From assembly GCA_937997955.1 (NCBI GenBank), contig CALLDR010000185.1, forward strand, positions 1 through 8,274: a stretch of DNA of 8,274 nt, given 5' to 3'. How positions within the stretch are numbered: position 1 is the first letter of the stretch; the number at the start of each line of letters is the position of its first letter. A program made the position numbers and the translations under genes. The DNA comes from an uncultured Emergencia sp. (lineage in GTDB: Bacteria > Bacillota > Clostridia > Peptostreptococcales > Anaerovoracaceae). Positions 1 to 6,836 of this stretch are shown here, in pieces. The notes below the pieces were generated by a model, which did no database searches, was not told the origin of the DNA, and saw only the letters and a list, made by a program, of their open reading frames with translations.

Positions 1-2
1 AC

Positions 3-782
3 GGAAAGGGAATCTGGGACAGTCCCTGGAACGGCCTGCAGAATTTTGAGTTTCTTTTTACATCCAACAACGCGTGGCGGATCATTCGCAACACATTGCT
101 GTATAACCTTGCGTTTATTTTTGCCGGCATTGTGGTTGGTGTTACAGTGGCTATTTTTCTAAATGAGATCCGGCAGAAACGGGCTCTTAAAGTTTACCAG
201 ACCGGCATCCTGCTTCCGTATCTGATGTCCATGGTCATCGTATCTTACCTGGCTTATGTGTTTCTGAGTCCTAACACGGGTGTTGTCAACGGCCTCCTCC
301 GCCGTCTAGGTAGCAGCGGCGTCAACTGGTACAGCGAGCCAAAATATTGGCCCTTTTTGCTGGTGTTTATTCAGCTGTGGAAGAACCTGGGCTTCAATAT
401 GATCCTGTACTATTCATCCATTATCAGCTTCAGCCAGGATTATTATGAGGCCGCCGAGCTGGATGGCGCGACGAAATGGCAGCAGATCCGCAATATCACC
501 ATTCCCCTGCTGAAACCAACCATGATTACGCTGATGATATTGCAGCTCGGTCAGGTCTTCCGATCGGATTTTGGCCTGTTTTATCAGGTGCCCATGAATC
601 AGGGCGCGCTGTACGAAGTGACGGATACCATTGACACTTTTGTTTATCGCGCATTGCTGCAGACGCCGAACATCGGCATGTCGTCTGCGGCCGGTTTCAT
701 CCAGTCCGTGGTGGGCTTTCTGTTTATCCTTGCGGCCAACGGTGTCATCCGCAAACTGAGCCCCGAATCATCGCTGTTTTGA
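3..782 (+). CDS. Sugar ABC transporter permease, LplB type (5' partial)
   Basis: Integral membrane subunit of a carbohydrate importer of the binding-protein-dependent MalF-like class. The reading frame is open from base 3, so the gene starts upstream. The first visible residues (SPWNGLQNFEFLF, then RIIRNTLLYN) match the loop that follows the first membrane helix in LplB-type permeases, so roughly the first 50-60 residues are missing. Several hydrophobic helices follow. The cytoplasmic EAA loop that contacts the ATPase is intact: EAA is encoded at 447-455, LDG just after it, and IPLLKP closes it. The gene ends in FDR-free hydrophobic sequence and LSPESSLF. The next permease starts 15 bases downstream, so the two are surely co-transcribed and form the heterodimeric channel. 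No ATPase gene is visible; such importers often use a shared MsmK-like ATPase encoded elsewhere. The solute-binding protein is presumably outside the window. The sugar transported cannot be read from the sequence; oligosaccharide is likely from context. Confidence 0.93.
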   Translation, partial: GKGIWDSPWNGLQNFEFLFTSNNAWRIIRNTLLYNLAFIFAGIVVGVTVAIFLNEIRQKRALKVYQTGILLPYLMSMVIVSYLAYVFLSPNTGVVNGLLRRLGSSGVNWYSEPKYWPFLLVFIQLWKNLGFNMILYYSSIISFSQDYYEAAELDGATKWQQIRNITIPLLKPTMITLMILQLGQVFRSDFGLFYQVPMNQGALYEVTDTIDTFVYRALLQTPNIGMSSAAGFIQSVVGFLFILAANGVIRKLSPESSLF

Positions 783-797
783 AAGGAGGTAGCACGC

Positions 798-1673
798 ATG
801 AATCATCACCATGCCATGACAAGATCCGCCCATGCGGTGCTCATTCTTCTTACGCTTGCGGCCATCGTGCCGTTTGTTCTGCTGATTATCGCTTCTTTTA
901 CGGACAACAACGTAGCCATCACCGAGGGTTTCTCTTTCTTTCCCTCCAAGTGGTCCACGGACGCCTATCAATATATTGTCAACGAAAAGGATACCATGCT
1001 GCGGGCATACGGGATCACCATCGTAGTCACGCTGATCGGTACGACGCTGGGGCTGCTGATCTCGGTCATGCTGGCCTACTCGCTTGCCAACAGCGATTTG
1101 CCCGGACGCAACTTTATGACCTTCTTTGTCACCCTGACCATGCTTTTTAACGGCGGACTGGTACCCACTTACCTGATCTACACCAACGTTTTTCACATCA
1201 AGGACACGCTGGCGGCCCTGATCGTGCCCAATCTGCTGATGAATGGATTCAACGTAATCCTTATCCGCAACTATTTCGCCACAGGCGTCCCCACCGTGCT
1301 CTACGAAGCGGCAAGAATCGACGGGGCCAGTGAATTTTACATTTTCTATCGCATCGCCCTGCCTTTATCCAAGCCGATTCTTGCAACCGTGGGGCTGCTG
1401 ATGGGAATCGCCTACTGGAACGATTGGCAAAATGGACTGTACTACCTCAACGACACCTCCCTCTACAGCATTCAGAACATTCTCAACCGCATTAACGAAA
1501 ACATTTCCGTCCTTGCGAGCAACAGCACCTCCGGCGTCAAGATTTCAGACCTTCCCACCAGCACCATTCGCATGGCCATTGCGGTCATTGGCATTCTGCC
1601 CATCGTCTGCATCTACCCCTTCTTCCAGGAATACTTCGTCAGAGGCATTGCCGTTGGCGCTGTGAAGGGATAA
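798..1673 (+). CDS. Sugar ABC transporter permease, YtcP/LplC type
   Basis: Second membrane subunit (MalG-like class) of the importer, 291 residues, which is full length for this family. The start is set by a textbook Shine-Dalgarno AAAGGAGGT at 782-790, which overlaps the stop codon of the preceding permease by one base, so translation is probably coupled. Hydrophobic segments lie at about residues 12-34, 70-97, 107-128, 137-157, 194-209 and 256-276, giving the usual six helices. The EAA loop begins at E170-A171-A172, with G176 and the ALP motif near residue 188, as needed for docking to the ATPase. The phrase VFHIKDTLAALIVP and the ending GIAVGAVKG are typical of the YtcP group. A short natural run of histidines (residues 3-5) is at the N terminus. 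It partners with the upstream permease. The family assignment is secure; the substrate is unknown. Confidence 0.95.
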   Translation: MNHHHAMTRSAHAVLILLTLAAIVPFVLLIIASFTDNNVAITEGFSFFPSKWSTDAYQYIVNEKDTMLRAYGITIVVTLIGTTLGLLISVMLAYSLANSDLPGRNFMTFFVTLTMLFNGGLVPTYLIYTNVFHIKDTLAALIVPNLLMNGFNVILIRNYFATGVPTVLYEAARIDGASEFYIFYRIALPLSKPILATVGLLMGIAYWNDWQNGLYYLNDTSLYSIQNILNRINENISVLASNSTSGVKISDLPTSTIRMAIAVIGILPIVCIYPFFQEYFVRGIAVGAVKG

Positions 1674-1704
1674 GCAGGCAGAACCTACTTAAGGAGGAAC
1701 AACG

Positions 1705-3162
1705 ATGAAAAAGCTGGCCTTTAATCCCTATCTGCCGGAGTGGGAGCATATACCCGATGGAGAACCGCGCGTATTTGGCGATCGCGTCTATATTTACGGC
1801 AGTCATGACGAGGATGGAGGAGATGAATTCTGCCTGCTGGATTATGTATGCTGGAGCGCACCGGTGGACGACTTGGGAAACTGGCGCTACGAGGGGGTAA
1901 TTTACCGCAAGGAACAGGAGCCGCTGCAGAAAGATGCGTCGATACCCGGCATTCCCGATCGGGTTGCCGCCGGCCTGCCCCATCTCCTGTTTGCTCCGGA
2001 TGTCGTCCAGGGCAAGGACAGCCGATATTATCTATACTATTCCATGGATTTTTCCAACGTTATTTCCGTAGCGGTCGCCGACCGCCCGGAAGGGCCGTTT
2101 TCATTTCTGGATCATGTGAAGCGGGCCGATGGCACATTACCCCCGGATATACGCTGGTTTGATCCTGCCGTACTCTGCGATGAATGCGGCGTATACCTCT
2201 ATATGGGTTCCGCTCCAGCCGTGCACTTCCCTGAAATGGGGGATGCACCCCTGCCGGGAGGCATGGGCATACGGCTGGCGGACGATATGCACACGCTGAC
2301 CGGCGAGCCCTTTTTGTGCGCCAACGGGATTGAAACCTGCAAAGGAACCTCCTATGAAACGCATCCATACTTTGAAGCATCCAGCATACGTCACTATGGA
2401 GACTGGTACTATCATATTTATTCCAGCTTGCAGGAGCATGAGCTTTGCTATGGTATGAGCCGCTCCCCGGAAGGTCCATTTGCCTATCGGGGTGTGCTGG
2501 TGTCCAACGCCGACCTGGGCAGGGCCGGATGTGAGGAACCTCAGAATCACATTGGTAATAACCATGGCAGCATCGCAAAAATAGGAGAGAAATATTATAT
2601 ATTCTGGCACCGGCACACGCATGGCGGGCAGTTTTCACGACAAGGCTGCGCAGACGAGCTGAAAATGCGGGAGGACGGCACCTTTGAGCAGGCCGAAATC
2701 ACCAGCTGCGGGCTAAATCAAGGGCCGTTGCCCGCCAACAATACGTATCGGGCAACCATCGCCTGTTGCCTGGTGGGGCCGGATGCTACGCAAAAGCTGC
2801 CGCTAAAGCCCCTTCCCGATGGCGAGAGCACCCTTCCTTACCACACGGGAATGAAAGACGAACAAGCCACCGACGGCTATGGCACCTGGATCGAAAACCT
2901 TCTTCCGGGGGCGGTGTTTGGATATAAATACCTGGACTTTTCGCCGCATTGCACGCAGCTTACCATGCGTCTTCGGGGGAAGGGCATCCTGACCATGCGG
3001 CTGGATCATCCGGCAGGCGAAGAAGTGGCGCGGATTTCAGTTGACAGTGAAGCGTGGACCGACTGTAAAGCCAACTTCACGCCGGTGAGCGGCGTACATG
3101 CGCTGTACTTTACGGTCGAAAGCGGCGTGCGCATTGCCTGCCAGCACTTTTGCTTCTCATAA
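1705..3162 (+). CDS. Glycoside hydrolase family 43 protein, probably cytoplasmic
   Basis: Probable arabinofuranosidase or xylosidase (inverting five-bladed beta-propeller), 485 residues. The start follows AAGGAGGA at 1691-1698 with 7 bases between GGAGG and ATG. The N terminus enters the first blade directly (NPYLPEWEHIPDGEPRVFG) with no signal peptide, and the protein has many cysteines, both suggesting the cytoplasm. Family marks in order: candidate general base D18 in IPDGEP, FAPDV at 96-100, candidate pKa-modulating D153 in WFDPAV, candidate general acid E224 in YFEASSIR, and H287 in NNHGS, which matches the conserved active-site histidine region. About residues 350-485 form a separate C-terminal region ending VSGVHALYFTVESG, which resembles CBM6-type beta-sandwich modules. 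It lies 31 bases after the permeases, consistent with hydrolysis of imported oligosaccharides. GH43 also contains other activities such as galactosidases, so the substrate is inferred. Family confidence is high; the catalytic residues are placed by pattern only. Confidence 0.88.
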   Translation: MKKLAFNPYLPEWEHIPDGEPRVFGDRVYIYGSHDEDGGDEFCLLDYVCWSAPVDDLGNWRYEGVIYRKEQEPLQKDASIPGIPDRVAAGLPHLLFAPDVVQGKDSRYYLYYSMDFSNVISVAVADRPEGPFSFLDHVKRADGTLPPDIRWFDPAVLCDECGVYLYMGSAPAVHFPEMGDAPLPGGMGIRLADDMHTLTGEPFLCANGIETCKGTSYETHPYFEASSIRHYGDWYYHIYSSLQEHELCYGMSRSPEGPFAYRGVLVSNADLGRAGCEEPQNHIGNNHGSIAKIGEKYYIFWHRHTHGGQFSRQGCADELKMREDGTFEQAEITSCGLNQGPLPANNTYRATIACCLVGPDATQKLPLKPLPDGESTLPYHTGMKDEQATDGYGTWIENLLPGAVFGYKYLDFSPHCTQLTMRLRGKGILTMRLDHPAGEEVARISVDSEAWTDCKANFTPVSGVHALYFTVESGVRIACQHFCFS

Positions 3163-3272
3163 TTCTTATTCTCGAGGCACACGCAGGCTGCGTGGCGTCC
3201 CCCGTTACGTTCACGCATTTACCTGTCACACCCTCAGCACGAAAAAACGGTTTTAACCAAGCACCCTATGGA

Positions 3273-3278
3273 GAGGTG
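3273..3278 (+). promoter_or_regulatory. Ribosome binding site fixing the GH3 start
   Basis: GAGGTG sits 9 bases before the ATG at 3288 and matches the 3' end of 16S rRNA (GGAGGTGAT) well. The frame is open back to an upstream start at 3150, but no Shine-Dalgarno precedes that position and it lies inside the GH43 gene. This site therefore supports the shorter, 567-residue GH3 protein. Confidence 0.7.
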
Positions 3279-3287
3279 GTTATCCCC

Positions 3288-4991
3288 ATGACCGTAGAAC
3301 AATTGCAAAAGGCGCCCTTCTATCTGGATTACCAGGATATCACATGGGTCCGGCGCACCCTGGATGCGATGACAACGGATGAAAAAATAGGCCAGCTCTT
3401 TTTCCCCATTGCTTACTCACCTCAGCCCGAGGATCTGGACCGCCTTCTGGAGGCGCATGTGGGTGGAATTCTGTTCCGTGCCGGTCCTGCAAAAGAGATC
3501 CGCGAAGCTCACACGTACCTGCAGGAACACACCCGCGTGCCGTTGCTGCTGGCTGCAAATCTGGAAAGCGGCGGAAACGGGCTGGTGCTGGAAGGCACGC
3601 CTTACGGCTGCAATATGCAGGTGGCTGCAACGGACGATCCCATCCGCAACGCGGAGCATCTGGGTGAGATAGCCTGTAAGGAGGCGGCGGCTGTTGGGTG
3701 CAATTTTTCCTTTGCCCCTGATGTGGATATCGACATGAATGCCCATAACCCCATTACCAACGTGCGTACCTTTGGCAGCGACCCCCAACGGGTGGAAGCC
3801 TGCGGGAGGGCCTATATCCGCGGCGCACAAAGTGCCGGATGCGCTACTGCAGCAAAGCATTTCCCCGGCGACGGTGTGGATGAGCGCGATCAGCATTTGC
3901 TGACCAGCATAAACACTCTCTCGGTACAGGACTGGGATGCGACCTTTGGAAAGGTTTATGCCGGCATGATTGAAGAGGGCACGCTGAGCATCATGGCCGG
4001 GCATATCGCCCTTCCCGCCTATGCCAGGGCGTTGGGTGCGACGGCACAGGAGGCCGCTCTGCCCGCCACGCTTTCCCCCGTGCTTATATCGCGGTTGCTT
4101 CGTGAGAAACTTGGCTTCCAGGGCCTGGTCATCTCCGATGCCACCCCCATGGTAGGCTTTTGCTCCGCCATGAAGCGTGAGGACGCGGTACCGTCCTGTA
4201 TCATGGCGGGCTGCGACATGTTCCTCTTCAACAAGGATTTGCAGGAAGACATCGTATACATGAAACGGGGCCTGGAACGGGGCGTGCTCACAGAAGCCCG
4301 TCTGGAGGAAGCGGTCATTCGGATTCTGGGATTGAAAGCGGCGCTTGGCCTGCACGAAAAGCAGGAAAGACATGCACTGATTCCGTCCGGTGAGGCGCAG
4401 CGGGTCATAGGCTGCCCGGTACATATGCGGCTGGCTCGCGACTGCGCAGATGCATCGGTAACGCTGGTCAAGGATACGGACAGCCTTCTTCCGCTGCACC
4501 CGCAGAGGCACAATCGCCTTCTGCTGGAGGTTCTCGGGGACTTTCCCAGCAACGCGCGCGTGGAAAAGACGATCACACAGCTGCTGTCCGAGCAGGGATT
4601 CCACGTGATTCCCTATGTGCGTGAGGGCATTGCACAGGATGGTTCTTTAATGGTGGATACGGTGGAACAGTTCAAGGCGAAGTATGATGCCGTACTGTAC
4701 GTTGGAAACATCGAAAACGTCAGCAATCGCACCACAAACCGCATCAACTGGTACACCTTCTTTGGCCTGGGAAACAATATCCCCTGGTTTGTGCACGAGG
4801 TGCCCACAGTGTTCCTCAGCTTGGGCAATCCCTATCATTTATTGGACGTGCCCATGATTGGAACCTATATCAACGCTTATAGCAACAGTGATATCGTGAT
4901 TGAGGCTGCTGTAAAAAAGCTGCTGGGACAGGCCCCGTTCCGTGGACACAGCCCCAGTGACCCCGAAGGTTTTTTTCATACCATGCACTGA
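3288..4991 (+). CDS. Glycoside hydrolase family 3, NagZ-type catalytic dyad, two-domain
   Basis: Retaining glycosidase, or possibly glycoside phosphorylase, of family GH3, 567 residues from the chosen start, with no signal peptide and so probably cytoplasmic. The N-terminal (beta/alpha)8 domain covers about residues 20-355. It contains VRRTLDAMTTDEKIGQLFF, the substrate-loop motif NVRTFGSDP (158-166), KHFPGDG (190-196) followed by D201 and H203, and the nucleophile D284 in LVISDA. The KH-F-P-G-x-G-x4-D-x-H spacing is that of NagZ-like beta-N-acetylglucosaminidases, where the Asp-His pair replaces the glutamate acid/base. About residues 380-550 form the GH3 C-terminal alpha/beta domain, as in the longer Bacillus-type NagZ. 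The usual DxEGG motif of the active-site rim is altered to NLESGGNG (91-98). The gene follows GH43 after 125 bases without an evident terminator, so it probably shares its transcript. The substrate may be a beta-linked GlcNAc sugar or another imported oligosaccharide; the family is certain, the specificity is not. Confidence 0.9.
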   Translation: MTVEQLQKAPFYLDYQDITWVRRTLDAMTTDEKIGQLFFPIAYSPQPEDLDRLLEAHVGGILFRAGPAKEIREAHTYLQEHTRVPLLLAANLESGGNGLVLEGTPYGCNMQVAATDDPIRNAEHLGEIACKEAAAVGCNFSFAPDVDIDMNAHNPITNVRTFGSDPQRVEACGRAYIRGAQSAGCATAAKHFPGDGVDERDQHLLTSINTLSVQDWDATFGKVYAGMIEEGTLSIMAGHIALPAYARALGATAQEAALPATLSPVLISRLLREKLGFQGLVISDATPMVGFCSAMKREDAVPSCIMAGCDMFLFNKDLQEDIVYMKRGLERGVLTEARLEEAVIRILGLKAALGLHEKQERHALIPSGEAQRVIGCPVHMRLARDCADASVTLVKDTDSLLPLHPQRHNRLLLEVLGDFPSNARVEKTITQLLSEQGFHVIPYVREGIAQDGSLMVDTVEQFKAKYDAVLYVGNIENVSNRTTNRINWYTFFGLGNNIPWFVHEVPTVFLSLGNPYHLLDVPMIGTYINAYSNSDIVIEAAVKKLLGQAPFRGHSPSDPEGFFHTMH

Positions 4992-4996
4992 AAACA

Positions 4997-5028
4997 CAGC
5001 CCATGGCTGGATTCCTGAAAGGTCAGGA
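4997..5028 (+). other. Two small tandem hairpins after the GH3 gene
   Basis: CAGCC-CAT-GGCTG (4997-5009) and TCCTGA-AAGG-TCAGGA (5013-5028) are perfect short inverted repeats starting 6 bases after the GH3 stop codon. No T-run follows, so this is not a standard intrinsic terminator. It may be a 3'-end-stabilising or processing structure, or part of a weak terminator. The stems are only 5 and 6 bp, so chance is possible. Confidence 0.35.
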
Positions 5029-5079
5029 TCGTGCAATCAAATGGTCATGATTTAACTATTTCCCTTCAAAAAGGACGAT

Positions 5080-5112
5080 TAGAATATAAATATGTCAAGT
5101 GCCAAAGCACTT
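5080..5112 (+). promoter_or_regulatory. AT-rich -10-like region and inverted repeat before hydrolase 1
   Basis: The stretch holds TAGAAT (5080-5085) and TATAAA (5085-5090), both reasonable -10 elements, but no convincing -35 box at the right distance. It is followed at 5097-5112 by the perfect inverted repeat AAGTGC-CAAA-GCACTT, just where transcription would start from TATAAA. A promoter with an operator or a 5' hairpin on the messenger is plausible. The two genes could also simply be read through from the GH3 gene. Confidence 0.35.
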
Positions 5113-5120
5113 TAGAAAAA

Positions 5121-5127
5121 AAGGAGG
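5121..5127 (+). promoter_or_regulatory. Ribosome binding site fixing the hydrolase 1 start
   Basis: AAGGAGG with a 7-base gap to the ATG at 5135. The open frame extends back to a GTG at 5099, but that version would translate this site itself and would put a charged stretch before the signal peptide. The start at 5135 is therefore strongly preferred. Confidence 0.85.
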
Positions 5128-5134
5128 TCCTTTC

Positions 5135-6577
5135 ATGTTGCGTTCTCTTCGAAAAGTGGCGTCCGGTTTTTTGGCAGGCCTGATGCTTCTCAGTGCATCC
5201 GCTATGGCCGAAAACGTTCCCAACGACGTCCCGCTGCAGCAAATTGCGGCTGAGGCAGGGGCAGACAACTATTACCAGGAAGCGATTAAAACAGAAATCT
5301 ACAATTATAAGCTTGTTCGCAATCTGCCCACAACCTTTACGCAGGACACATGGGAAACCTATTGCTCGCTGGCCAATGGGCTGATGGACCTGGATGCGGA
5401 GAATTTGGCGGATGTACAGAAGAAAATGGTGGACGACGCCGTCGCAGCGCGTGAAGCGCTGGTACAGTCGCAGCCGCTGGAGGAGTCCATCTGGTATATT
5501 TGGGGCGAGGATATCGCAACCATTGAGGAAGACCCCTCTTCTCTGGAATTTACCGTGGACTCTTACGACAACGCGGACTTTGTACCTTTCCTGACGCCCT
5601 ATCTGCTGGATAATCAGGAGGAAGCCAAGGGCAATCTGATCATCATCGCAGGCGGCGGCTACTCCGAGCGCAACAATTCGGGTGAAGGCTGGCCGATCGC
5701 CCAGCGCTTTGGCGAGCTGGGATTCAACTGCTATGTGCTCCAGCGCCGTGTGGCGCCCTACGCTCCTGAAGACATCTGGATGGACTTGCAGCGTGCGATT
5801 CGCTATATCCGGTATCATGCGGAAGACTACGGCCTGGGTGGAATGGATTGCCTGGCGGCTGTGGGATTCTCGGGCGGCGGTATGACAATTTGTGGGCAGA
5901 TCTACTACTTGTATGGCGACTTGCAGCCGACGATTTATGACGCTGACTACCAGCCTGACGCTGTAGATGCGGTCAGTGCGGATCTGGACGTTGCGCTGAT
6001 CATGTACGGTGCTACTCCCGGCGGAGCAATCGGTGTAACGGCTGAAGGTCCAGAGGATTTCGCCTGTGAGAATCCAAATCTGCCGGCTATGTTCTTTGCT
6101 ATTGGTGAAGACGATACTCTGGTGGGTTCAGGAAATCAGTTCATGGCCGAGTACTTCCGTGATAAGACTACAGTAGAAGAGCACACTTTTGCTAATGTTG
6201 GGCACGGCTTTGGCGTCGGTTCCACTTCAAACAACACCGAATATTGGATCGATATGGCGGCGCGTTTCATGCTGATGGCTACCGGCGGCATTGAGAAGCA
6301 GGAAGTGGTGCTGGACGTGGAGGTACCAGATCAGTATACTAAAATGCAGGAATTCGATTATACCATGCCCTTTGGCGACGTACATATCACCTGCGCCATG
6401 AATGAAGCGGAGGACGCATTCTACCTTTACTTCACGGCCTTTGATGATCTGCAGATTCTGGAAGGCGTCATTGAAGAGGGAGAGCCCATCGTCACGTTTG
6501 ACCGTTCTGGTTTCATGGCGGGAGATGCCCAGAACTTCCTGAATCAGATCAATCCGGACGCCTGGGTCCAGCGGTAA
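5135..6577 (+). CDS. Secreted alpha/beta hydrolase (esterase-like), paralogue 1
   Basis: Exported serine hydrolase of 480 residues. Residues 1-25 are a signal peptide: charged start (MLRSLRK), hydrophobic core, and cleavage site ASAMA before E26; there is no lipobox. Residues about 40-110 are a helix-rich region with the phrase EIYNYKLVRN that I cannot assign to a known domain. The alpha/beta-hydrolase core runs about 140-385: oxyanion-type loop IAGGGYS (171-177), FNCYVLQRRVAPY, IRYIRYHAEDYG, nucleophile S246 in GFSGGG, acid D327 in GEDDTLV, and H357 in VGHGFG, so the triad appears complete. Residues about 390-480 form a further unassigned region ending NPDAWV. The core resembles the acetyl-esterase/BD-FAE-like group often found with xylan and other plant-glycan enzymes. 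A deacetylase or feruloyl-type esterase role is inferred from this and from the GH43 neighbour; a peptidase-like or other activity is not excluded. Confidence 0.85.
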   Translation: MLRSLRKVASGFLAGLMLLSASAMAENVPNDVPLQQIAAEAGADNYYQEAIKTEIYNYKLVRNLPTTFTQDTWETYCSLANGLMDLDAENLADVQKKMVDDAVAAREALVQSQPLEESIWYIWGEDIATIEEDPSSLEFTVDSYDNADFVPFLTPYLLDNQEEAKGNLIIIAGGGYSERNNSGEGWPIAQRFGELGFNCYVLQRRVAPYAPEDIWMDLQRAIRYIRYHAEDYGLGGMDCLAAVGFSGGGMTICGQIYYLYGDLQPTIYDADYQPDAVDAVSADLDVALIMYGATPGGAIGVTAEGPEDFACENPNLPAMFFAIGEDDTLVGSGNQFMAEYFRDKTTVEEHTFANVGHGFGVGSTSNNTEYWIDMAARFMLMATGGIEKQEVVLDVEVPDQYTKMQEFDYTMPFGDVHITCAMNEAEDAFYLYFTAFDDLQILEGVIEEGEPIVTFDRSGFMAGDAQNFLNQINPDAWVQR

Positions 6578-6609
6578 CATTCCGCATCAAAGCAGCACAG
6601 AAAACCAAA

Positions 6610-6644
6610 AGGGGGAGGCGGTGCTATGCCTCCCCCTCCTTTTT
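6610..6644 (+). terminator. Intrinsic terminator after hydrolase 1
   Basis: GGGGGAGGC (6611-6619) pairs perfectly with GCCTCCCCC (6628-6636) around an 8-base loop, and A6610-T6637 extends the stem to 10 bp. Five T residues follow at 6640-6644. The A-rich stretch before it (AAAACCAAAA) could give weak termination on the other strand too. It lies 33 bases after the stop codon of hydrolase 1, so the second hydrolase probably needs its own promoter. Confidence 0.92.
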
Positions 6645-6682
6645 GATACAAATATCTTGAATTTGGATAAATGTCATTATCC
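6643..6682 (+). promoter_or_regulatory. Candidate promoter overlapped by an inverted repeat, before hydrolase 2
   Basis: TTGATA (6643-6648, 5 of 6 to the -35 consensus) is separated by exactly 17 bases from GATAAA (6666-6671, 4 of 6 to the -10 consensus). The perfect inverted repeat GGATAA-ATGTCA-TTATCC (6665-6682) covers the -10 box and reaches the expected start region, the usual place for a repressor site. The -35 box shares its first two T residues with the terminator T-run. No regulator gene is in the window. A second -10-like string, TACAATATAAG (6730-6740), lies further down without a good -35. Confidence 0.4.
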
Positions 6683-6788
6683 TGATTTTTCTGGTCTCTA
6701 TTCTGCTATTTTTCCTGAATTCCGGTCACTACAATATAAGTCATAAAGAAGTTGTCCTGTCAGGTGAGCGCTGCGAAAGGAGGGAATC

Positions 6789-6833
6789 TTGCAAAACAAG
6801 CCGGCAGGCAATCAAAAAAGGTCAGGAGGATAA
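6789..6833 (+). CDS. Possible 14-codon leader ORF before hydrolase 2
   Basis: A strong ribosome binding site, AAAGGAGGG (6776-6784), precedes a TTG codon at 6789 that opens a 14-codon frame (MQNKPAGNQKRSGG). It stops at 6831-6833, three bases before the hydrolase 2 ATG, and it runs across that gene's own AGGAGG (6824-6829). Translation of the leader could thus expose or block the downstream site. The peptide resembles no known attenuator and has no repeated regulatory codons. A decayed or accidental ribosome binding site is the main alternative. Confidence 0.2.
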   Translation: MQNKPAGNQKRSGG

Positions 6834-6836
6834 ATC

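Noticed and set aside
3180..3194. Hairpin CACGCA-GGC-TGCGTG between the GH43 and GH3 genes as a terminator.
   Set aside because: The stem is only 6 bp and is followed by GCGTCCCCCG instead of a T-run. Read-through into the GH3 gene is more likely.
3244..3254. AAAAC-G-GTTTT dyad before the GH3 gene as an operator.
   Set aside because: Five-base arms of simple A/T runs are easily expected by chance, and no promoter elements lie beside it.
3150..3287. N-terminal extension of the GH3 gene starting MLLIILILEAHAGC, resembling a hydrophobic signal or lipobox.
   Set aside because: It overlaps the end of the GH43 gene, has no ribosome binding site, and a good site precedes the internal ATG at 3288. 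The hydrophobic stretch is too short for a convincing signal peptide and lacks a positively charged start.
3417..4604. A 395-codon open frame on the minus strand.
   Set aside because: It lies wholly opposite the GH3 gene, has no recognisable motif, and follows from the codon bias of the real gene.
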